64,000 nucleotides of DNA, from contig NZ_VBSB01000005.1 of NCBI RefSeq assembly GCF_013337765.1, forward strand, positions 558,001-622,000, given 5' to 3'. Position numbers and translations under genes: made by a program. Shown here one piece after another: positions 51,636 through 64,000 of this stretch. Source of the stretch: Mycolicibacterium sphagni (GTDB taxonomy: Bacteria; Actinomycetota; Actinomycetes; Mycobacteriales; Mycobacteriaceae). Each line of letters opens with the position of its first letter. Position 1 is the stretch's first letter. Under the pieces are notes generated by a model that was not told the DNA's origin, searched no databases, and was given only the letters and a program-made list of their open reading frames with translations.

Positions 51636-52415
51636 ATGATCGACGCCACTGGCAATCCACAAACCATCCTGCTCTTGGGTGGCACCTCCGAGATCGGCCT
51701 GGCCATCGTCGAGCGCTACCTGCGCAACGCCAAGGCCCGGGTCATCTTGGCCGATCTGCCGAACGCACCCAAGCGCGACGCCGCCATCGCCCAGCTCGAA
51801 GCGGCCGGCGCCAAGTCGGTCGAATACCTCGACTTCGACGCCCTCGACACCGCAAGCCACCCGGCCGTCATCGAATCCGCGTGGGCAGGAGGCGATGTCG
51901 ACGTGGCGATCGTCGCCTTCGGCATCCTCGGCGATGCCGAAGAGCTCTGGCAGAACCAGGCCAAGGCGGTGCTGAGCGCCCAGATCAACTACACCGCCGC
52001 CGTCTCGGTGGGCGTCCTGATCGGCGAGAAGATGCGCGCGCAGGGCTTCGGGCAGATCATCGCCATGTCCTCGGTGGCCGGTGAGCGCGTGCGCCGCAAC
52101 AACTTCGTCTATGGCTCCACCAAGGCCGGCCTGGACGGCTTCTACCTCGGACTCGGAGAGGCGTTGCGCGAGTACGGGGTTCACGTGCTTGTCATTCGGC
52201 CGGGCCAGGTGCGCACCACCACTACCTTGGAGCACTGGAAGGCCACCGGCGCCAAAGAGGCACCGTTCACCGTGAACGCCGCCGATGTCGCCGAACTGGC
52301 CGTGGCGTCCGCAGCCAAGGGTAAAGACCTCGTGTGGGCTCCCGGGCAGGTCCGGGTACTGATGTCGGTGCTGCGGCACATCCCGCGACCCATCTTCCGC
52401 AAGCTACCGATCTAG
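51636..52415 (+). CDS. dprE2: Decaprenylphosphoryl-2-keto-ribose reductase DprE2
   Basis: A 259-residue SDR. The dinucleotide motif is GGTSEIGLA (15-23), and Ser-Tyr-Lys is seen in [22 protein letters not shown]. It reduces the 2-keto intermediate made by DprE1 to decaprenylphosphoryl arabinose, the sole donor for arabinan. It starts 19 bases after dprE1 (AAAGG upstream of the ATG) and is followed 10 bases later by aftA. Confidence 0.95.
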   Translation: MIDATGNPQTILLLGGTSEIGLAIVERYLRNAKARVILADLPNAPKRDAAIAQLEAAGAKSVEYLDFDALDTASHPAVIESAWAGGDVDVAIVAFGILGDAEELWQNQAKAVLSAQINYTAAVSVGVLIGEKMRAQGFGQIIAMSSVAGERVRRNNFVYGSTKAGLDGFYLGLGEALREYGVHVLVIRPGQVRTTTTLEHWKATGAKEAPFTVNAADVAELAVASAAKGKDLVWAPGQVRVLMSVLRHIPRPIFRKLPI

Positions 52416-52425
52416 GCACGCCCCA

Positions 52426-54273
52426 ATGGGCAAACGTGCGCTGGCCACCGCGGTCCAGATGATCGCGGCAGTTGCTGTGGCCGTGGTGGTTTCGGTCGTC
52501 GCACTGATCGCGATATCCCGGGTTCAGTGGCCGGCGTTCCCGTCATCGAACCAGCTGCACGCGCTGACCACCGTCGGTCAGGTCGGCGGCCTGGTGCTGC
52601 TCCTTGGCACCGGATTCCTCTGGCGCAGGGGGCGGCAGTGGCTGGCGCGTATCGCGGCTGCGGTGATCCTGTCGGCGTTCACGGTCGTCACCCTCGGGAT
52701 GCCGCTGGGCGCCAGCCGGCTCTACCTTTTCGGCATCTCGGTCGATCAGCAATTCCGCACCGAATATCTGACCCGGCTGACCCAAAGCCCGGCGCTGCAC
52801 GACATGACCTACATCGGGCTGCCGCCGTACTACCCCGCCGGCTGGTTCTGGCTCGGTGGCCGGGCCGCTGCCTTGACCGGTACGCCGGCCTGGGAGATGT
52901 TCAAGCCGTGGGCGATCGTCTCGATCGCGATCGCGGTCGTCCTGGCGATGGTGCTGTGGTCGGCGCTCATTCGATTCGAGTACGCGCTGATCGTCACGGT
53001 CGCCACCACCGCGGTGACGCTGGCCTACAGCTCACCGGAGCCCTACGCCGCGATCATCACTGTCCTCGTCCCGCCGGTGCTGGTGCTGGCGTGGTCGGGT
53101 CTGCGCGGTGGGACCAGAGCAGGCGGCTGGGCGGCCGTCGCCGGCGTCGGCCTCTTCCTCGGCGTCGCCGCCACTTTTTACAACCTGATACCGGCCTATA
53201 CCGCCTTCACGGTGGGCATGATGGGCATCCTCGTGGCGATCGCGCGGCGCAGCTTCGAACCGCTGCTGCGACTGGTGGTCATCGCCGTCATCACCGCCGC
53301 CATCGCAGCCATCACCTGGCTGCCGTTCTTGGTGTACGCATCGAGCCACCCGATGAGTGGCGCCGGCAGTGCAAACCACTACCTGCCCGCCGACGGCGCG
53401 GTACTGACGTTCCCGATGCTGCAGTTCTCCCTGCTCGGCGCGCTCTGCATGCTCGGAACGCTCTGGCTGGTGTGGCGGGCGCGGAGCTCAACAAGGGCCG
53501 CCGCGCTCGGCATCGGGGTGCTGACGGTCTACGCGTGGTCGGCGCTGTCGATGCTGACCACCCTGCTCGGCACCACGCTGCTGTCCTTCCGGCTGCAGCC
53601 CACGCTGACCGTGCTGCTGTCGGCGGCCGGGGTGTTCGGGTTCATCGAGGTGACGCTGGCATTGAGAGATCGATGGGCGGCACGGGCCATTCTCCCCGCC
53701 GCCGCCGCGATCGGGCTGATCGGTGCCATCGGCTTCAGCCAGGACATTCCGGACACACTGCGCCCCGACCTGACCGTCGCCTACACCGACACCGACGGCT
53801 ACGGCCAGCGCGGCGATCGCCGACCACCCGGAGCCGAGAAGTACTACGCCGAAGTCGACACCGCCATTCAGACGACCACCGGACGGCCCCGCGAGGACAC
53901 CGTCGTGCTGACCGCCGACTACAGCTTCCTGTCGTACTACCCGTACTACGGGTTCCAGGGGCTGACATCGCACTACGCGAATCCGCTCGCCGAGTTCGAC
54001 AAACGGGCCGCGGCCATCGAATCCTGGGCCGACCTGAAGAACGCCGACCAGCTCGTCCACGCGCTGGACACGCTGCCGTGGCCGCCGCCGACGGTCTTCC
54101 TCATGCGCCGCGGCGCCAATGACACCTACTCCCTGCGACTGGCCCAGGACGTCTACCCGAACCAGCCCAACGTGCGCCGCTACACCGTCGATTTCGACGG
54201 CAAGCTGTTCAGCGGGCCGCACTTCACCGTCAAGACGATCGGACCGTTCGTCTTGGCCATCCGGAATCCGTAG
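52426..54273 (+). CDS. aftA: Arabinofuranosyltransferase AftA
   Basis: A 615-residue GT85 membrane enzyme. Eleven or so helices follow an N-terminal segment ([23 protein letters not shown]). The first large outer loop carries [42 protein letters not shown], the conserved GT-C acidic site. The C-terminal 180 residues are a soluble periplasmic domain. AftA primes galactan with the first arabinose, using decaprenylphosphoryl arabinose made by DprE1/DprE2. It lies 10 bases after dprE2 and directly before embC, as in all mycobacteria. Confidence 0.95.
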   Translation: MGKRALATAVQMIAAVAVAVVVSVVALIAISRVQWPAFPSSNQLHALTTVGQVGGLVLLLGTGFLWRRGRQWLARIAAAVILSAFTVVTLGMPLGASRLYLFGISVDQQFRTEYLTRLTQSPALHDMTYIGLPPYYPAGWFWLGGRAAALTGTPAWEMFKPWAIVSIAIAVVLAMVLWSALIRFEYALIVTVATTAVTLAYSSPEPYAAIITVLVPPVLVLAWSGLRGGTRAGGWAAVAGVGLFLGVAATFYNLIPAYTAFTVGMMGILVAIARRSFEPLLRLVVIAVITAAIAAITWLPFLVYASSHPMSGAGSANHYLPADGAVLTFPMLQFSLLGALCMLGTLWLVWRARSSTRAAALGIGVLTVYAWSALSMLTTLLGTTLLSFRLQPTLTVLLSAAGVFGFIEVTLALRDRWAARAILPAAAAIGLIGAIGFSQDIPDTLRPDLTVAYTDTDGYGQRGDRRPPGAEKYYAEVDTAIQTTTGRPREDTVVLTADYSFLSYYPYYGFQGLTSHYANPLAEFDKRAAAIESWADLKNADQLVHALDTLPWPPPTVFLMRRGANDTYSLRLAQDVYPNQPNVRRYTVDFDGKLFSGPHFTVKTIGPFVLAIRNP

Positions 54274-54275
54274 CG

Positions 54276-57200
54276 ATGGACCTCCCGAGCGGCCAATTAC
54301 CATCTAGCTCCGTGGAACAGACGCGGGCGAACTATCGGACCGCCCGTCTCGTAGCCGTCATCGCAGGCCTGCTGGGCGCCGCGCTGGCGATCCTGACGCC
54401 GCTGCTGCCGGTCAAGCAGACCACCGCGCAGCTGAACTGGCCGCAGAACGGGGTGCTCAACAGCGTCACGGCGCCGCTGATCAGCTACGTGGCAACCGAC
54501 CTGACCATCGATGTGCCGTGCAGCGCGGCCGCCGGTCTGAACAGCCCCACCAAGACGGTGTTGCTGTCGACGGTCCCCAAGCAGGCGCCCAAGGCGGTCG
54601 ACCGCGGTCTGCTGATCCAACGCGCGAACGACGACCTCGTCGTCGTGGTCCGTAACACCCCCGTCGTCGTCGCACCGCTGAAGCAGGTTCTCAGCCCGGC
54701 ATGCCAGAAGCTGACGTTCACCGCCCACGCCGACCGGGTAACCGCCGAATTCGTCGGCCTCACCCAGGGCGCCGACAGCGACGATCCCGGCTCCCCACTG
54801 AAGGGCGAACGCAGCGGCTACGACTTCCGACCCCAGATCGTCGGCGTCTTCACCGACCTGACCGGCCCCGCGCCGCCCGGACTGAGCCTGTCGGCCACCA
54901 TCGACACCCGCTACAGCAGCGCACCGACGGCGTGGAAGATGGCCGCGATGGTGCTCGGCGTCGCGATGACGCTCATCTCGCTGGTCGCCCTGCACCTCCT
55001 GGACGGCGCCGACGGGGTGCGTCAACGGCGCTTCCTGCCGTCGCGCTGGTGGTCGCTGAGCGCGCTGGACGGAGTGGTGTTCGCAGTCCTGGTCTGGTGG
55101 CACTTCGTCGGCGCCAACACCTCCGACGACGGCTACATCCTGACCATGGCCCGGGTGTCCGAACACGCCGGCTACATGGCCAACTACTACCGCTGGTTCG
55201 GCACACCCGAGGCGCCGTTCGGCTGGTACTACGACCTGCTCGCGCTGTGGGCACACGTCTCCACCACCAGCGTCTGGATGCGGCTGCCGACACTGGCTAT
55301 GGCCCTGGTCTGCTGGTGGCTGATCAGCCGCGAGGTGATTCCCCGGCTCGGCCACGCCGTCAAGACCAGCCGCGCTGCCATCTGGACCGCCGCCGGCATG
55401 TTCCTCGTGTTCTGGCTGCCCCTGGACAACGGCCTGCGGCCCGAACCGATCATCGCCCTCGGCATCCTGCTCACCTGGTGTTCGGTCGAGCGCGGCGTGG
55501 CCACCAGCCGTCTGCTTCCCGTCGCGTTCGCCTGCATCATCGGTGCGCTGACACTGTTCTCCGGTCCGACCGGCATCGCGTCGATCGGCGCACTGCTGGT
55601 GGCGATCGGCCCGCTGCGCACAATCCTGCACCGCCGGTCCCGCCAGTTCGGTCTGCTGCCGCTGCTGGCGCCGATCCTGGCCGCAGGCACCGTGACGATC
55701 ATCCTGATCTTCCGCGACCAGACCCTGGTCGGCGAGGTGCAGGCCAACATGCTGAAGTCGGCGGTTGGCCCGAGCCTCGCCTGGTTCGACGAACACATCC
55801 GCTACGAGCGGTTGTTCATGGCCAGCCCCGACGGGTCGATCAGCCGCCGGTTCGCCGTGCTGGCGCTTCTGGTCGCGCTGGGCGTCGTGGTGGCGATGAT
55901 CCTGCGCCGCGGCCACATTCCCGGGACCGCCGCAGGCCCCAGTAAGCGCATCATCGGGATCACGATCATCTCGTTCATCGCGATGATGTTCACCCCGACC
56001 AAGTGGACCCATCACTTCGGCGTATTCGCCGGACTGGCCGGCTCGCTGGGAGCGCTGGCCGCCGTCGCGGTGACCGCACACGTGTTGAGGTCACGAAGAA
56101 ACCGGGCGCTGTTCGCCGCAGGCGTTCTCTTCGTCACCGGTCTGTCGTTCGCCAGTGTCAACGGCTGGTGGTACGTGTCCAACTTCGGCGTGCCGTGGTC
56201 AAACCAGATGCCGGAGTGGCACTTTGGCTTCACCACGATATTGCTCGGGCTGACTGTCCTCACCCTGCTGGTGGCGGCCTGGTTCCACTTCTCCGGGCGC
56301 GACAACGGCACCACCGGGCCGACGCGGTGGTGGTCGCGCATCGTGGGCTCGCCGCTGGCGATCGTGGCCTGGCTGCTTGTCGTGTTCGAGGTGGCATCGC
56401 TGACGCTGGGAATGACCGAACAGTGGCCTGCGTGGTCGGTCGGCCGGTCGAACCTGCAGGCGCTCACCGGTAAGACCTGCGGGCTGGCCGACGATGTGCT
56501 GGTCGAGGAGGACCCCAACACCGGCGTCCTCACCCCGATCGCCGGGGTGTCGGTCGGCGACGCGCTCGGTGCGACGACGGCCGAAGGGTTCACCCCCGGC
56601 GGGATCCCCGCCGACGTCTCGGCCGACCCGGTGTCCGAACCTCCCGGCGGCGGCAACTTCCCCGACACCGACGGCGTCGTCACCAGCAGCGAGGCCGGAA
56701 CCGAGGGTGGCACCGACGCGGTCGGCGGGGTCAACGGTTCCCGCGCTCGGCTGCCGTACGGCCTTGATCCGGCGCGCACACCGGTGATGGGAAGCTGGCG
56801 CCCCGGCGTGCAGCAGCCCGCGGTGCTGCGTTCGGCCTGGTACCGGCTGCCCGCCGACTGGGCGTCCTCCCCCTTGCTGGTGGTGGCGGCGGCCGGCCGC
56901 TTCGACCAGGACGAGGTCCAGGTGCAGTGGGCGACGGAGGCGCAGGCAGCCGACGGGAAGCCCGGCGGCTCACTGAACTTCGGCGACGTCGGAGCCGCAC
57001 CGGCGTGGCGCAACCTGCGTGCCCCGCTGGGGGCGATCCCGCGCGAGGCCACCATGATCCGGCTGGTCGCCACCGACGACGACCTGTCCCCCCAGCACTG
57101 GATCGCGTTGACTCCCCCGCGCATCCCGAAGCTGCGCACCCTGCAGGACGTTGTGGGATCGCAAGATCCAGTGCTGCTGGATTGGCTTGTCGGACTGGCC

Positions 57201-57515
57201 TTCCCGTGCCAGCGGCCGTTCGGCCATCAATACGGCGTCATCGAGCCGCCGAAATGGCGGATCATGCCGGACCGATTCGGTGCCGAGGCCAACTCGCCGG
57301 TGATGGACAACATCGGCGGCGGCCCGCTCGGTATCAGCGAGCTGCTGTACCGCGCGACCTCGGTGCCGAGCTATCTGCGCAACGACTGGTTCCGGGACTG
57401 GGGCGCGCTGCAGCGCCTCAGCCCGTTCTACCCGGGCGCGCAACCGGCCCGGCTGGATCTGGGCACCGCAACCCGCAGCGGGCTGTGGAGCCCAGCCCCG
57501 CTGCGGCCGACGTAG
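54276..57515 (+). CDS. embC: Arabinosyltransferase EmbC
   Basis: A 1079-residue GT-C arabinosyltransferase. The N-terminal cytoplasmic helix leads to a periplasmic domain ([30 protein letters not shown]). The catalytic loop is [31 protein letters not shown], with the Asp pair. About 15 membrane helices follow, and a C-terminal carbohydrate-binding domain of some 380 residues begins around 700. EmbC builds the arabinan of lipoarabinomannan. The start ATG 54276 fits the alignment of its N-terminus (QLPSSSV) with other EmbC proteins; GTG 54312 preceded by TACCAT is an alternative. It follows aftA by 2 bases. Confidence 0.95.
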   Translation: MDLPSGQLPSSSVEQTRANYRTARLVAVIAGLLGAALAILTPLLPVKQTTAQLNWPQNGVLNSVTAPLISYVATDLTIDVPCSAAAGLNSPTKTVLLSTVPKQAPKAVDRGLLIQRANDDLVVVVRNTPVVVAPLKQVLSPACQKLTFTAHADRVTAEFVGLTQGADSDDPGSPLKGERSGYDFRPQIVGVFTDLTGPAPPGLSLSATIDTRYSSAPTAWKMAAMVLGVAMTLISLVALHLLDGADGVRQRRFLPSRWWSLSALDGVVFAVLVWWHFVGANTSDDGYILTMARVSEHAGYMANYYRWFGTPEAPFGWYYDLLALWAHVSTTSVWMRLPTLAMALVCWWLISREVIPRLGHAVKTSRAAIWTAAGMFLVFWLPLDNGLRPEPIIALGILLTWCSVERGVATSRLLPVAFACIIGALTLFSGPTGIASIGALLVAIGPLRTILHRRSRQFGLLPLLAPILAAGTVTIILIFRDQTLVGEVQANMLKSAVGPSLAWFDEHIRYERLFMASPDGSISRRFAVLALLVALGVVVAMILRRGHIPGTAAGPSKRIIGITIISFIAMMFTPTKWTHHFGVFAGLAGSLGALAAVAVTAHVLRSRRNRALFAAGVLFVTGLSFASVNGWWYVSNFGVPWSNQMPEWHFGFTTILLGLTVLTLLVAAWFHFSGRDNGTTGPTRWWSRIVGSPLAIVAWLLVVFEVASLTLGMTEQWPAWSVGRSNLQALTGKTCGLADDVLVEEDPNTGVLTPIAGVSVGDALGATTAEGFTPGGIPADVSADPVSEPPGGGNFPDTDGVVTSSEAGTEGGTDAVGGVNGSRARLPYGLDPARTPVMGSWRPGVQQPAVLRSAWYRLPADWASSPLLVVAAAGRFDQDEVQVQWATEAQAADGKPGGSLNFGDVGAAPAWRNLRAPLGAIPREATMIRLVATDDDLSPQHWIALTPPRIPKLRTLQDVVGSQDPVLLDWLVGLAFPCQRPFGHQYGVIEPPKWRIMPDRFGAEANSPVMDNIGGGPLGISELLYRATSVPSYLRNDWFRDWGALQRLSPFYPGAQPARLDLGTATRSGLWSPAPLRPT

Positions 57516-57591
57516 CGATCCCGCCTCGAATCGCTGTGCCGCCCGCAGGCCTGCCGAACCCACTCACGTTCGTCGCCTAACATCGAGCCTC

Positions 57592-60500
57592 GTGCCGACC
57601 GACAGAGCCGACTCCCCCCGGATCGCCCGGCTCGTCGCGGTTGTCGCAGGAATCCTCGGTGTTCTGCTGTGCGGTGTCGCACCGTTGCTGCCGGTCACGC
57701 AGACCACGGCCACCATCCAATGGCCGCAGGTAGCGGGCCCCGATGGCCTGGTCAGCGACGTCACCGCGCCGCTGGTCTCCGGCGCGCCGCAGTCACTCGA
57801 GGTGTCCATCCCGTGCCGGGCCATCGCGACGCTGCCCGCCGACGGCGGTCTGGTGTTCTCGACCATTCCCCCTGCCGGTATCGACGCCAGCCGCAACGGC
57901 CTGTTCGTACGCGCCAGCGCCGCCACCGTCGTCGTCGCGTTCCGGGACACCGTGGCCGCGGTCGCGCCACGCCCGGCCATCGCCGCCGGCGGCTGCAGCG
58001 ATCTGCGGATCTGGGCTGGACCCGGCGGAGTCGGGGCCGATTTCGTCGGCATCCCCGGCGCCACCGGCACCCTCGCCCCCGAGAAGAAGCCCGCGGTCGA
58101 CGGGATCTTCACAGACCTGAAGGTGGCTCCCCAACCGGGCTTGTCGGCGCGCGTCGACATCGATACCCGGTTCATCACCCACCCGAGCACGCTCAAGATC
58201 GCGGTGATGGTTCTGGGCATCGCCTGCGTGGTCGCCTCGATCATCGCGCTGGGCGTGCTCGACGGGCGCTCCGGCCGGAGTCGCGTGCTGGGCGCATGGC
58301 GGCGTTTCTTCAGGGTCGGGCTGACCACCTGGCTGGTCGATATCGGAGTGATCGGCACGCTACTGCTCTGGCATGTCATCGGCGCCATCTCCTCCGACGA
58401 CGGCTATAACCTCACCATCGCGCGGGTGTCCGGATCGGCCGGCTACACCGCCAACTACTTCCGTTTCTTCGGGGCCACCGAGGCGCCGTTCGACTGGTAC
58501 CAGTCGGTCCTCGCACACCTCGCGGCGATCAGCACCGCCGGAGTGTGGATGCGGTTGCCCGCCACCGTGGCCGGCATCGGCACCTGGCTGATCTTGAGCC
58601 GCTGGGTGCTGCCGCGTTTGGGAAGGCGGTTGGCGCTCAACAGGGTTACCGTCTGGACCGCCGGCGCGGTGTTCCTGGCCGCCTGGTTGCCGTTCAACAA
58701 CGGGCTGCGGCCCGAGCCGCTGATCGCCTTCGGCGCGCTCGCGGCGTGGATTCTGGTGGAGAACGCGATCGCCACCCGACGCCTGGTTCCGGCCGCTGTC
58801 GCGATCGTCGTCGCGGTGTTCAGCGTGACGCTCGCCCCCCAGGGCCTGATCGCTCTCGCCCCGCTGCTGGTGGGATCGCGCGCCGTCGCCAAGGTCATCA
58901 AGGCGCGCCGCACAAGCGACGGTCTGCTGGCGCCGCTGGCCGCGCTGGCCGCCTCGTTGTCGGTCATCTTCGTCGTCATCTTCCGTGACCAGACGCTGGC
59001 CGCCGTCGCCGAGTCCGCACGCATCAAATACGTTGTCGGGCCGACGATCGCCTGGTACCAGGACTTCCTGCGGTACTACTTCCTCACTGTCGAAGACAAT
59101 GTCGAGAGCTCGCTGACCCGTCGTTTCGCCGTCCTGGTGATGATGCTGTGCCTGTTCGGCATGCTGACCGTGCTGCTGCGCCGCGGCCATGTGCCCGGCG
59201 TCGCCAACGGGCCGGTCTGGCGGTTGATCGGCAGCACCGCGATCGGCCTGCTGCTGCTGACCTTCACCCCCACCAAGTGGGCCGTCCAATTCGGTGCGTT
59301 CGCCGGACTCGCCGGGGCGCTCGGCGCGGTCACCGCATTCACCTTCGCCAGGGTCGGCCTGCACAACCGACGCAATCTGGCCCTGTATGTCACCGCCCTG
59401 CTGTTCGCCCTGGCGTGGGCGACCTCGGGCACCAACGGCTGGTTCTATGTCGGCAGCTACGGGGTGCCGTGGTTCGACCGTCAGCCGGTGATCGCCCACC
59501 AGCCGGTGACGACCATGTTCCTGGCGCTGGCGATCCTGACCGGTCTGATCGCCGGCTGGCTGCACTTCCGGATGGACTACAGCGGCCACACCGAGGTCAA
59601 GAACACCGGGCGCAACCGGGCGCTGGCCTCGACCCCGCTGCTGGTGGTCGCACTCATCATGGTGCTGCTCGAGGTGGGCTCGATGACGAAGGCCTTCGCG
59701 CAGCGCTACCCCGTGTACACCACCGCGTCGGCCAACCTGTCCGCACTGAAGTCGGGCCTGTCGTCGGCGAGCTGTGCGATGGCCGACGCCGTCCTTGTCG
59801 AGCCAGATCCGAATGCCGGTATGTTGCAGCCGGTTCCGGGGCAGAAGTGGGGCCAGTACGGACCGCTCGGCGGTGAGAATCCGGTTGGCTTCACCCCCAA
59901 TGGGATCAGCGACACCCTCGAACCGGCCGAACCGTTCGTGGCCAACCCGGGCACCGTCAACTCGGACGGCTCGCCCAACAAGCCCAACGCGGGCATCGCC
60001 TTCGCGGCCGGCACCGGCGGCGGTTACGGACCGGTCGGCGTCAACGGATCGCGGGTGTTCCTGCCGTTCGGATTGGACCCTAAGACCACGCCGGTGATGG
60101 GCAGCTATAACGAGAACACCGTTGCGGCCAAGGCGACTTCGGCGTGGTACCAGCTGCCCCCGCGCACTCCCGACCGCCCGCTGGTCACCGTCGCGGCCGC
60201 CGGCGCGATCTGGTTCTACGACGAAGAGGGCCAGTTCAACTACGGGCAGTCACTCAAACTGCAGTGGGGTGTGCAGCGCCCCGACGGCAGCTTCCAAGCC
60301 CTGAACTCGGTGCAGCCCATCGATGTGATCGCCCAAAAGGCTTGGCGCAACCTGCGATTCCCGATGGCATGGGCGCCGCCGGAGGCCAACGTCGCGCGCA
60401 TCGTCGCCGACGACCCGAACCTGAGCACCGACCAGTGGTTCGGCTTCACCCCGCCGCGGGTGCCGGTGCTGCAGACCGCCCAGCAGTTCTTGGGCTCGCA

Positions 60501-60864
60501 GACTCCGGTGATGATGGACATCGCCACCGCCGCGAATTTCCCGTGCCAGCGGCCGTTCTCCGAACACCTCGGCGTCGCCGAGCTCCCCGAGTACCGGATC
60601 CTGCCCAACCTCAAGCAGGTGGTGGTGTCGAGCAATATGTGGTTCTCCGCCCGCGCCGGTGGGCCGTTCCTGTTCATCCAGGGGCTGCTGACCACCTCGA
60701 CCGTCCCGACCTACCTCAGCGGCGACTGGTATCGCGACTGGGGCGCCATCGAGCGCTACATCCGCCTGGTCCCGCCGGCGCAGGCGCCCAACGCCGTCAT
60801 CGACGAGGGCACCAAGACGGTATTCGGCTGGAGCCGTAGCGGACCCATCAGGGCACTGCCATGA
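57592..60864 (+). CDS. embA: Arabinosyltransferase EmbA
   Basis: A 1090-residue paralogue of EmbC and EmbB. The N-terminus is [37 protein letters not shown]. The catalytic loop reads [40 protein letters not shown], the EmbA variant. A C-terminal carbohydrate-binding domain ends [10 protein letters not shown]. EmbA pairs with EmbB to form the branched end of arabinogalactan, and is an ethambutol target. The GTG at 57592 is chosen from homology; TAACAT lies eight bases upstream, so a separate promoter is possible. Stop overlaps embB by 4 nt. Confidence 0.95.
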   Translation: MPTDRADSPRIARLVAVVAGILGVLLCGVAPLLPVTQTTATIQWPQVAGPDGLVSDVTAPLVSGAPQSLEVSIPCRAIATLPADGGLVFSTIPPAGIDASRNGLFVRASAATVVVAFRDTVAAVAPRPAIAAGGCSDLRIWAGPGGVGADFVGIPGATGTLAPEKKPAVDGIFTDLKVAPQPGLSARVDIDTRFITHPSTLKIAVMVLGIACVVASIIALGVLDGRSGRSRVLGAWRRFFRVGLTTWLVDIGVIGTLLLWHVIGAISSDDGYNLTIARVSGSAGYTANYFRFFGATEAPFDWYQSVLAHLAAISTAGVWMRLPATVAGIGTWLILSRWVLPRLGRRLALNRVTVWTAGAVFLAAWLPFNNGLRPEPLIAFGALAAWILVENAIATRRLVPAAVAIVVAVFSVTLAPQGLIALAPLLVGSRAVAKVIKARRTSDGLLAPLAALAASLSVIFVVIFRDQTLAAVAESARIKYVVGPTIAWYQDFLRYYFLTVEDNVESSLTRRFAVLVMMLCLFGMLTVLLRRGHVPGVANGPVWRLIGSTAIGLLLLTFTPTKWAVQFGAFAGLAGALGAVTAFTFARVGLHNRRNLALYVTALLFALAWATSGTNGWFYVGSYGVPWFDRQPVIAHQPVTTMFLALAILTGLIAGWLHFRMDYSGHTEVKNTGRNRALASTPLLVVALIMVLLEVGSMTKAFAQRYPVYTTASANLSALKSGLSSASCAMADAVLVEPDPNAGMLQPVPGQKWGQYGPLGGENPVGFTPNGISDTLEPAEPFVANPGTVNSDGSPNKPNAGIAFAAGTGGGYGPVGVNGSRVFLPFGLDPKTTPVMGSYNENTVAAKATSAWYQLPPRTPDRPLVTVAAAGAIWFYDEEGQFNYGQSLKLQWGVQRPDGSFQALNSVQPIDVIAQKAWRNLRFPMAWAPPEANVARIVADDPNLSTDQWFGFTPPRVPVLQTAQQFLGSQTPVMMDIATAANFPCQRPFSEHLGVAELPEYRILPNLKQVVVSSNMWFSARAGGPFLFIQGLLTTSTVPTYLSGDWYRDWGAIERYIRLVPPAQAPNAVIDEGTKTVFGWSRSGPIRALP

Positions 60865-63800
60865 CACAGACCCTCGCCGCCAATGCCCGCGACTCGGCCC
60901 GCGATGTGACCATCACCCGCTGGGTGGCGACGATCGCCGGACTAGTGGGCTTCGTGCTCTCGGTGCTCACCCCGCTGCTGCCGGTGGAGCAGACCACCGC
61001 GACGCTGAATTGGCCACAGGGCGGCCAGCTGAGCAATGTCACGTCCCCGTTGATCTCCCAGGCGCCAGTGTCACTGACCGCGACGGTGCCCTGCGAGGTG
61101 ATCCGGTCGATGCCCCCGGCAGGCGGCATGGTGCTGGGGCTGGCGCCGCAGAAAGGCAAAGAGGCGGCACTGAATTCGCTGTTTGTCAACGTGAGCACCC
61201 AGCGCGTCGACATCACCGACCGTAATGTCGTGGTCGCCAGCGTCCCGCGGGCCCGGATCGACGGCTGCTCGCGCATCGAGATCACCTCGAACACCGACGG
61301 CACATTCGCCACCTTCGTCGGGCTCACCGATCCGACCACCGGCAAGGAGATGCGCAGCGGCTTCGCCGATCCCAACCTGCGGCCCGCGATCGTCGGCGTC
61401 TTCACCGATCTGACCGGCCCGGCGCCGCCGGGCCTTAGCTTCTCGGCGACCATCGACACCCGGTTCTCCACCACACCAACGGTTTTAAAACTGGCCGCGA
61501 TGCTGCTGGCGATGACGGCCACCGTGATCGCGCTGCTCGCACTGTGGCGACTGGACCGGCTCGACGGCCGCCGCATGCACGCGTGGATCCCGCGGCGCTG
61601 GCGGACGTTCACCGCGGTCGACGTGACCGTGGTGGCCGGCTTCGTGATCTGGCACGTGATGGGCGCGAACTCCTCCGACGACGGCTACATCCTGCAGATG
61701 GCCCGGGTCGCCGACCACGCCGGCTACATGTCGAACTACTTCCGCTGGTTCGGCAGCCCCGAAGATCCGTTCGGCTGGTTCTACAACGTGCTGGCTCTGA
61801 TGACCCACGTCAGCGACGCCAGCATCTGGATGCGGTTGCCGGACTTGATCTGTGCGCTGGTGTGCTGGCTGCTGCTGTCCCGTGAGGTGCTGCCCCGGCT
61901 GGGGCCCGCGGTGATCGCCAGCAGGCCTGCCCTGTGGGCGGCCGGGCTGGTACTGATGGCGGCCTGGATGCCGTTCAACAACGGCCTGCGCCCCGAAGGA
62001 CAGATCGCCACCGGAGCCCTGATCACCTACGTGCTGATCGAGCGCGCGGTCATCTCGGGCCGGCTCACCCCGGCCGCGCTGGCCATCGTCAGCGCCGCGT
62101 TCACCCTCGGTATCCAGCCGACCGGTCTGATCGCGGTCGCCGCGCTGATCGCCGGTGGCCGTCCGATCCTGCGAATCCTGGTGCGCCGCCGCGCCATCGT
62201 GGGCACCTGGCCGCTGGTGCTACCGCTGCTGGCCGCGGGCACCATCATCCTGACCGTCGTCTTCGCCGACCAGACCCTGGCAACAGTCTTGGAAGCGACC
62301 AGGATTCGCACCGACATCGGACCAAGCCAGGCCTGGTACACCGAGAACCTGCGCTACTACTACCTGATCCTGCCGACCGTTGACGGCTCGCTGTCACGGC
62401 GATTCGGGTTCCTGATCACCGCGCTGTCGTTGTTCGTCTCGATGTTCATCATGTTGCGCCGCAAGCGCGTTCCCGGGGTGGCCCGCGGACCGGCCTGGCG
62501 ACTGATGGGTGTCATCTTCGCGACGGTGTTCTTCCTGATGTTCACCCCCACCAAGTGGGTGCACCACTTCGGCCTGTTCGCCGCTGTCGGCGCGGCCATG
62601 GCGGCGCTGGCCACGGTGCTTGCCTCGCCGAAGGTGCTGCGGTGGTCGCGCAACCGGATGACCGTCGTCACCGCGGTGTTCTTCCTGCTGGCCCTGTGCT
62701 TCGCCACCACCAACGGCTGGTGGTACGTGTCGAGCTACGGTGTGCCGTTCAACAACGCGATGCCGCGCATCGGCGGAATCACGGTCAGCACAATCTTCTT
62801 CGCGCTGTTCGCGCTGTCGGCGATCTACACGGTCTGGCTGCACTTCAACACCCGCGACCACGGCGACGGCAGGCTGGCCCGTGCCGTCACCGCCGCACCG
62901 ATCCCGCTGGCCGCCGGCTTCATGGTGCTGGTGTTCATCGGCTCGATGGCTGCGGGCGTGGTGCGCCAGTACCCGACGTACTCCAACGCATGGGCCAACC
63001 TGCGATCGTTCTCCGGCGGCTGCGGGCTGGCCGACGACGTGCTGGTCGAACCGGATGCCAACGCCGGATTCCTGACCCCGCTGCCAGGGGACTACGGACC
63101 GCTGGGGCCGCTGGGCGGCACCAACCCCGTCGGCTTCGCGCCGAGCGGTGTTCCCGAACACATTGTCGCCGAAGCCATTCGGATGACGAATCCGCAGCCG
63201 GGCACCGATTACGACTGGGATCAGCCGATCAACCTCGAGACCCCCGGCGTCAACGGGTCGACCGTGCCGCTGCCTTACGGCCTCGACCCGGCGCGGGTCG
63301 CGCTGGCCGGCAGCTATGTCGTCGGCCCCCAGCAGGACGCCACGCTGAACTCGGCGTGGTACCAGCTGCCGCCCAACGACAGCGGCCACCCGCTGGTCGT
63401 CGTCACCGCCGCGGGCACCATCGCCGGTCGCAGTGTGCTCAACGGCTTCACCGACGGCCAGACCGTGGAACTGGAATACGGCAAGCCCGGACCGAACGGT
63501 GCCCCGGTGCCTGCCGGCCGGGTGAGCCCCTACGACCTCGGCCCCGCACCGTCGTGGCGCAACCTGCGGTTCGCCCGCTCCGAGATCCCCGCCGACGCCA
63601 CCACGGTCCGGATCATCGCCGCCGACCGGTCCCTGACCCCCGGCGACTGGCTGGCCGTGACACCACCCCGGGTTCCCGAACTGCGGTCGGTGCAGGAATA
63701 CGTCGGCTCCACCCAGCCGGTCCTGATGGACTGGGCAGTCGGCCTGGCCTTCCCGTGCCAGCAACCGATGCTGCACGCCAACGGCGTCACCGAGGTGCCG

Positions 63801-64000
63801 AAGTTCCGGATCACCCCGGACTACACCGCCAAGAAGCAGGACACCGATACCTGGGAGGACGGCCGTAACGGCGGTCTGCTCGGTATCACCGACCTTTTGC
63901 TGCGCGCGCACGTGATGGCGACCTATCTGTCGCACGACTGGGGCCGCGACTGGGGCTCGCTACGGCAGTTCCAGACGATCGTCGAGGCCCAGCCCGCGCA
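60861..64000 (+). CDS. embB: Arabinosyltransferase EmbB (3' end cut by window)
   Basis: The first 1046 codons of EmbB; about 50 residues are missing relative to the 1098 of M. tuberculosis. N-terminus [39 protein letters not shown]. The catalytic and ethambutol-contact loop is [39 protein letters not shown]. Met280 corresponds to Met306 of M. tuberculosis, with Gln279 in place of Gly before it. The C-terminal carbohydrate-binding domain is present up to the edge. It acts with EmbA on arabinogalactan. ATG 60861 overlaps the embA stop (ATGA). Confidence 0.95.
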   Translation, partial: MTQTLAANARDSARDVTITRWVATIAGLVGFVLSVLTPLLPVEQTTATLNWPQGGQLSNVTSPLISQAPVSLTATVPCEVIRSMPPAGGMVLGLAPQKGKEAALNSLFVNVSTQRVDITDRNVVVASVPRARIDGCSRIEITSNTDGTFATFVGLTDPTTGKEMRSGFADPNLRPAIVGVFTDLTGPAPPGLSFSATIDTRFSTTPTVLKLAAMLLAMTATVIALLALWRLDRLDGRRMHAWIPRRWRTFTAVDVTVVAGFVIWHVMGANSSDDGYILQMARVADHAGYMSNYFRWFGSPEDPFGWFYNVLALMTHVSDASIWMRLPDLICALVCWLLLSREVLPRLGPAVIASRPALWAAGLVLMAAWMPFNNGLRPEGQIATGALITYVLIERAVISGRLTPAALAIVSAAFTLGIQPTGLIAVAALIAGGRPILRILVRRRAIVGTWPLVLPLLAAGTIILTVVFADQTLATVLEATRIRTDIGPSQAWYTENLRYYYLILPTVDGSLSRRFGFLITALSLFVSMFIMLRRKRVPGVARGPAWRLMGVIFATVFFLMFTPTKWVHHFGLFAAVGAAMAALATVLASPKVLRWSRNRMTVVTAVFFLLALCFATTNGWWYVSSYGVPFNNAMPRIGGITVSTIFFALFALSAIYTVWLHFNTRDHGDGRLARAVTAAPIPLAAGFMVLVFIGSMAAGVVRQYPTYSNAWANLRSFSGGCGLADDVLVEPDANAGFLTPLPGDYGPLGPLGGTNPVGFAPSGVPEHIVAEAIRMTNPQPGTDYDWDQPINLETPGVNGSTVPLPYGLDPARVALAGSYVVGPQQDATLNSAWYQLPPNDSGHPLVVVTAAGTIAGRSVLNGFTDGQTVELEYGKPGPNGAPVPAGRVSPYDLGPAPSWRNLRFARSEIPADATTVRIIAADRSLTPGDWLAVTPPRVPELRSVQEYVGSTQPVLMDWAVGLAFPCQQPMLHANGVTEVPKFRITPDYTAKKQDTDTWEDGRNGGLLGITDLLLRAHVMATYLSHDWGRDWGSLRQFQTIVEAQPA

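Noticed and set aside
54297..56081. A 594-codon reverse-strand frame inside embC
   Set aside because: It is a shadow of embC: low-complexity His/Gln/Asp-rich protein with no start context and no homology pattern.
61677..61704. Gln279 before Met280 in the EmbB ethambutol loop as a resistance marker
   Set aside because: Met306-equivalent is unchanged. A Gly-to-Gln difference next to it may well be usual in fast growers, and I cannot compare enough sequences to call it unusual.
1..64000. Search for CRISPR arrays, rRNA, prophage genes and insertion sequences
   Set aside because: No evenly spaced short repeats, no rRNA-like conserved stretches, no transposase, integrase or phage structural proteins were seen in any frame.

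Overview
The window comes from a high-GC mycobacterium, most likely a fast-growing Mycolicibacterium. Gene content and order match the Rv3761c-Rv3795 part of the M. tuberculosis map: alkylsulfatase (Rv3762c), tcrY/tcrX, hisC2, Rv3773c, echA21, Rv3777-Rv3783, Rv3789, dprE1, dprE2, aftA, embC, embA, embB. Blocks not found at these places in M. tuberculosis are inserted between them. One clue to the species is that DprE1 has Ala where M. tuberculosis has the benzothiazinone-target Cys387; Ala is reported there for M. avium and M. aurum.

1-6.5 kb: acyl-CoA catabolism. A leftward acyl-CoA dehydrogenase/CoA-transferase pair faces a rightward operon of APH-fold kinase, SDR, ACAD10/11-type acyl-CoA dehydrogenase, TetR regulator and quinone oxidoreductase, with a palindromic operator between them. 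A second kinase-dehydrogenase-SDR operon lies at 20.4-23.4 kb. Both resemble the LvaA/LvaC/LvaD and ACAD11 logic, in which a 4-hydroxyacyl-CoA is phosphorylated and then rearranged. 6.5-18.7 kb: alkylsulfatase, a secreted phosphoesterase, and an overlapping leftward operon tcrX-tcrY-GT39-(GT2+GtrA)-GT39, with a divergent Gly/Pro-rich membrane protein.

18.7-32.6 kb: mixed housekeeping and accessory genes. These include a frameshifted MmcQ/YjbR gene, a ThrE-type exporter, small secreted or membrane proteins, the remains of a TetR/monooxygenase pair that appears to have lost its middle, a diguanylate cyclase, tRNA-Arg(ACG), tRNA-Ser(GCT), hisC2, cysK-cysE, an amino acid permease and echA21. 32.8-37.7 kb: a compact leftward urease operon ureE-F-(AB fusion)-C-G-D beside tRNA-Ser(TGA). 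Its UreC keeps the metal ligands but lacks the flap cysteine.

37.8-64 kb: the conserved envelope region. MarR and Rv3777 are divergent, followed by Rv3778c, the glycosyltransferase Rv3779, the proteasome activator Bpa, and the galactan genes wzt-glfT1-wzm. A 13E12/HNH protein, a class III aminotransferase, a PNPOx-like protein and an HD hydrolase come next, then Rv3789-dprE1-dprE2-aftA-embC-embA-embB, which make and use decaprenylphosphoryl arabinose for arabinan. Both window ends cut genes: an acyl-CoA dehydrogenase on the left and embB on the right. Many genes have a TANNNT-like hexamer 6-7 nt before the start codon, which suggests leaderless transcripts. No stretch over 300 bases lacks a gene. 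I see no rRNA, CRISPR array, prophage or insertion sequence.
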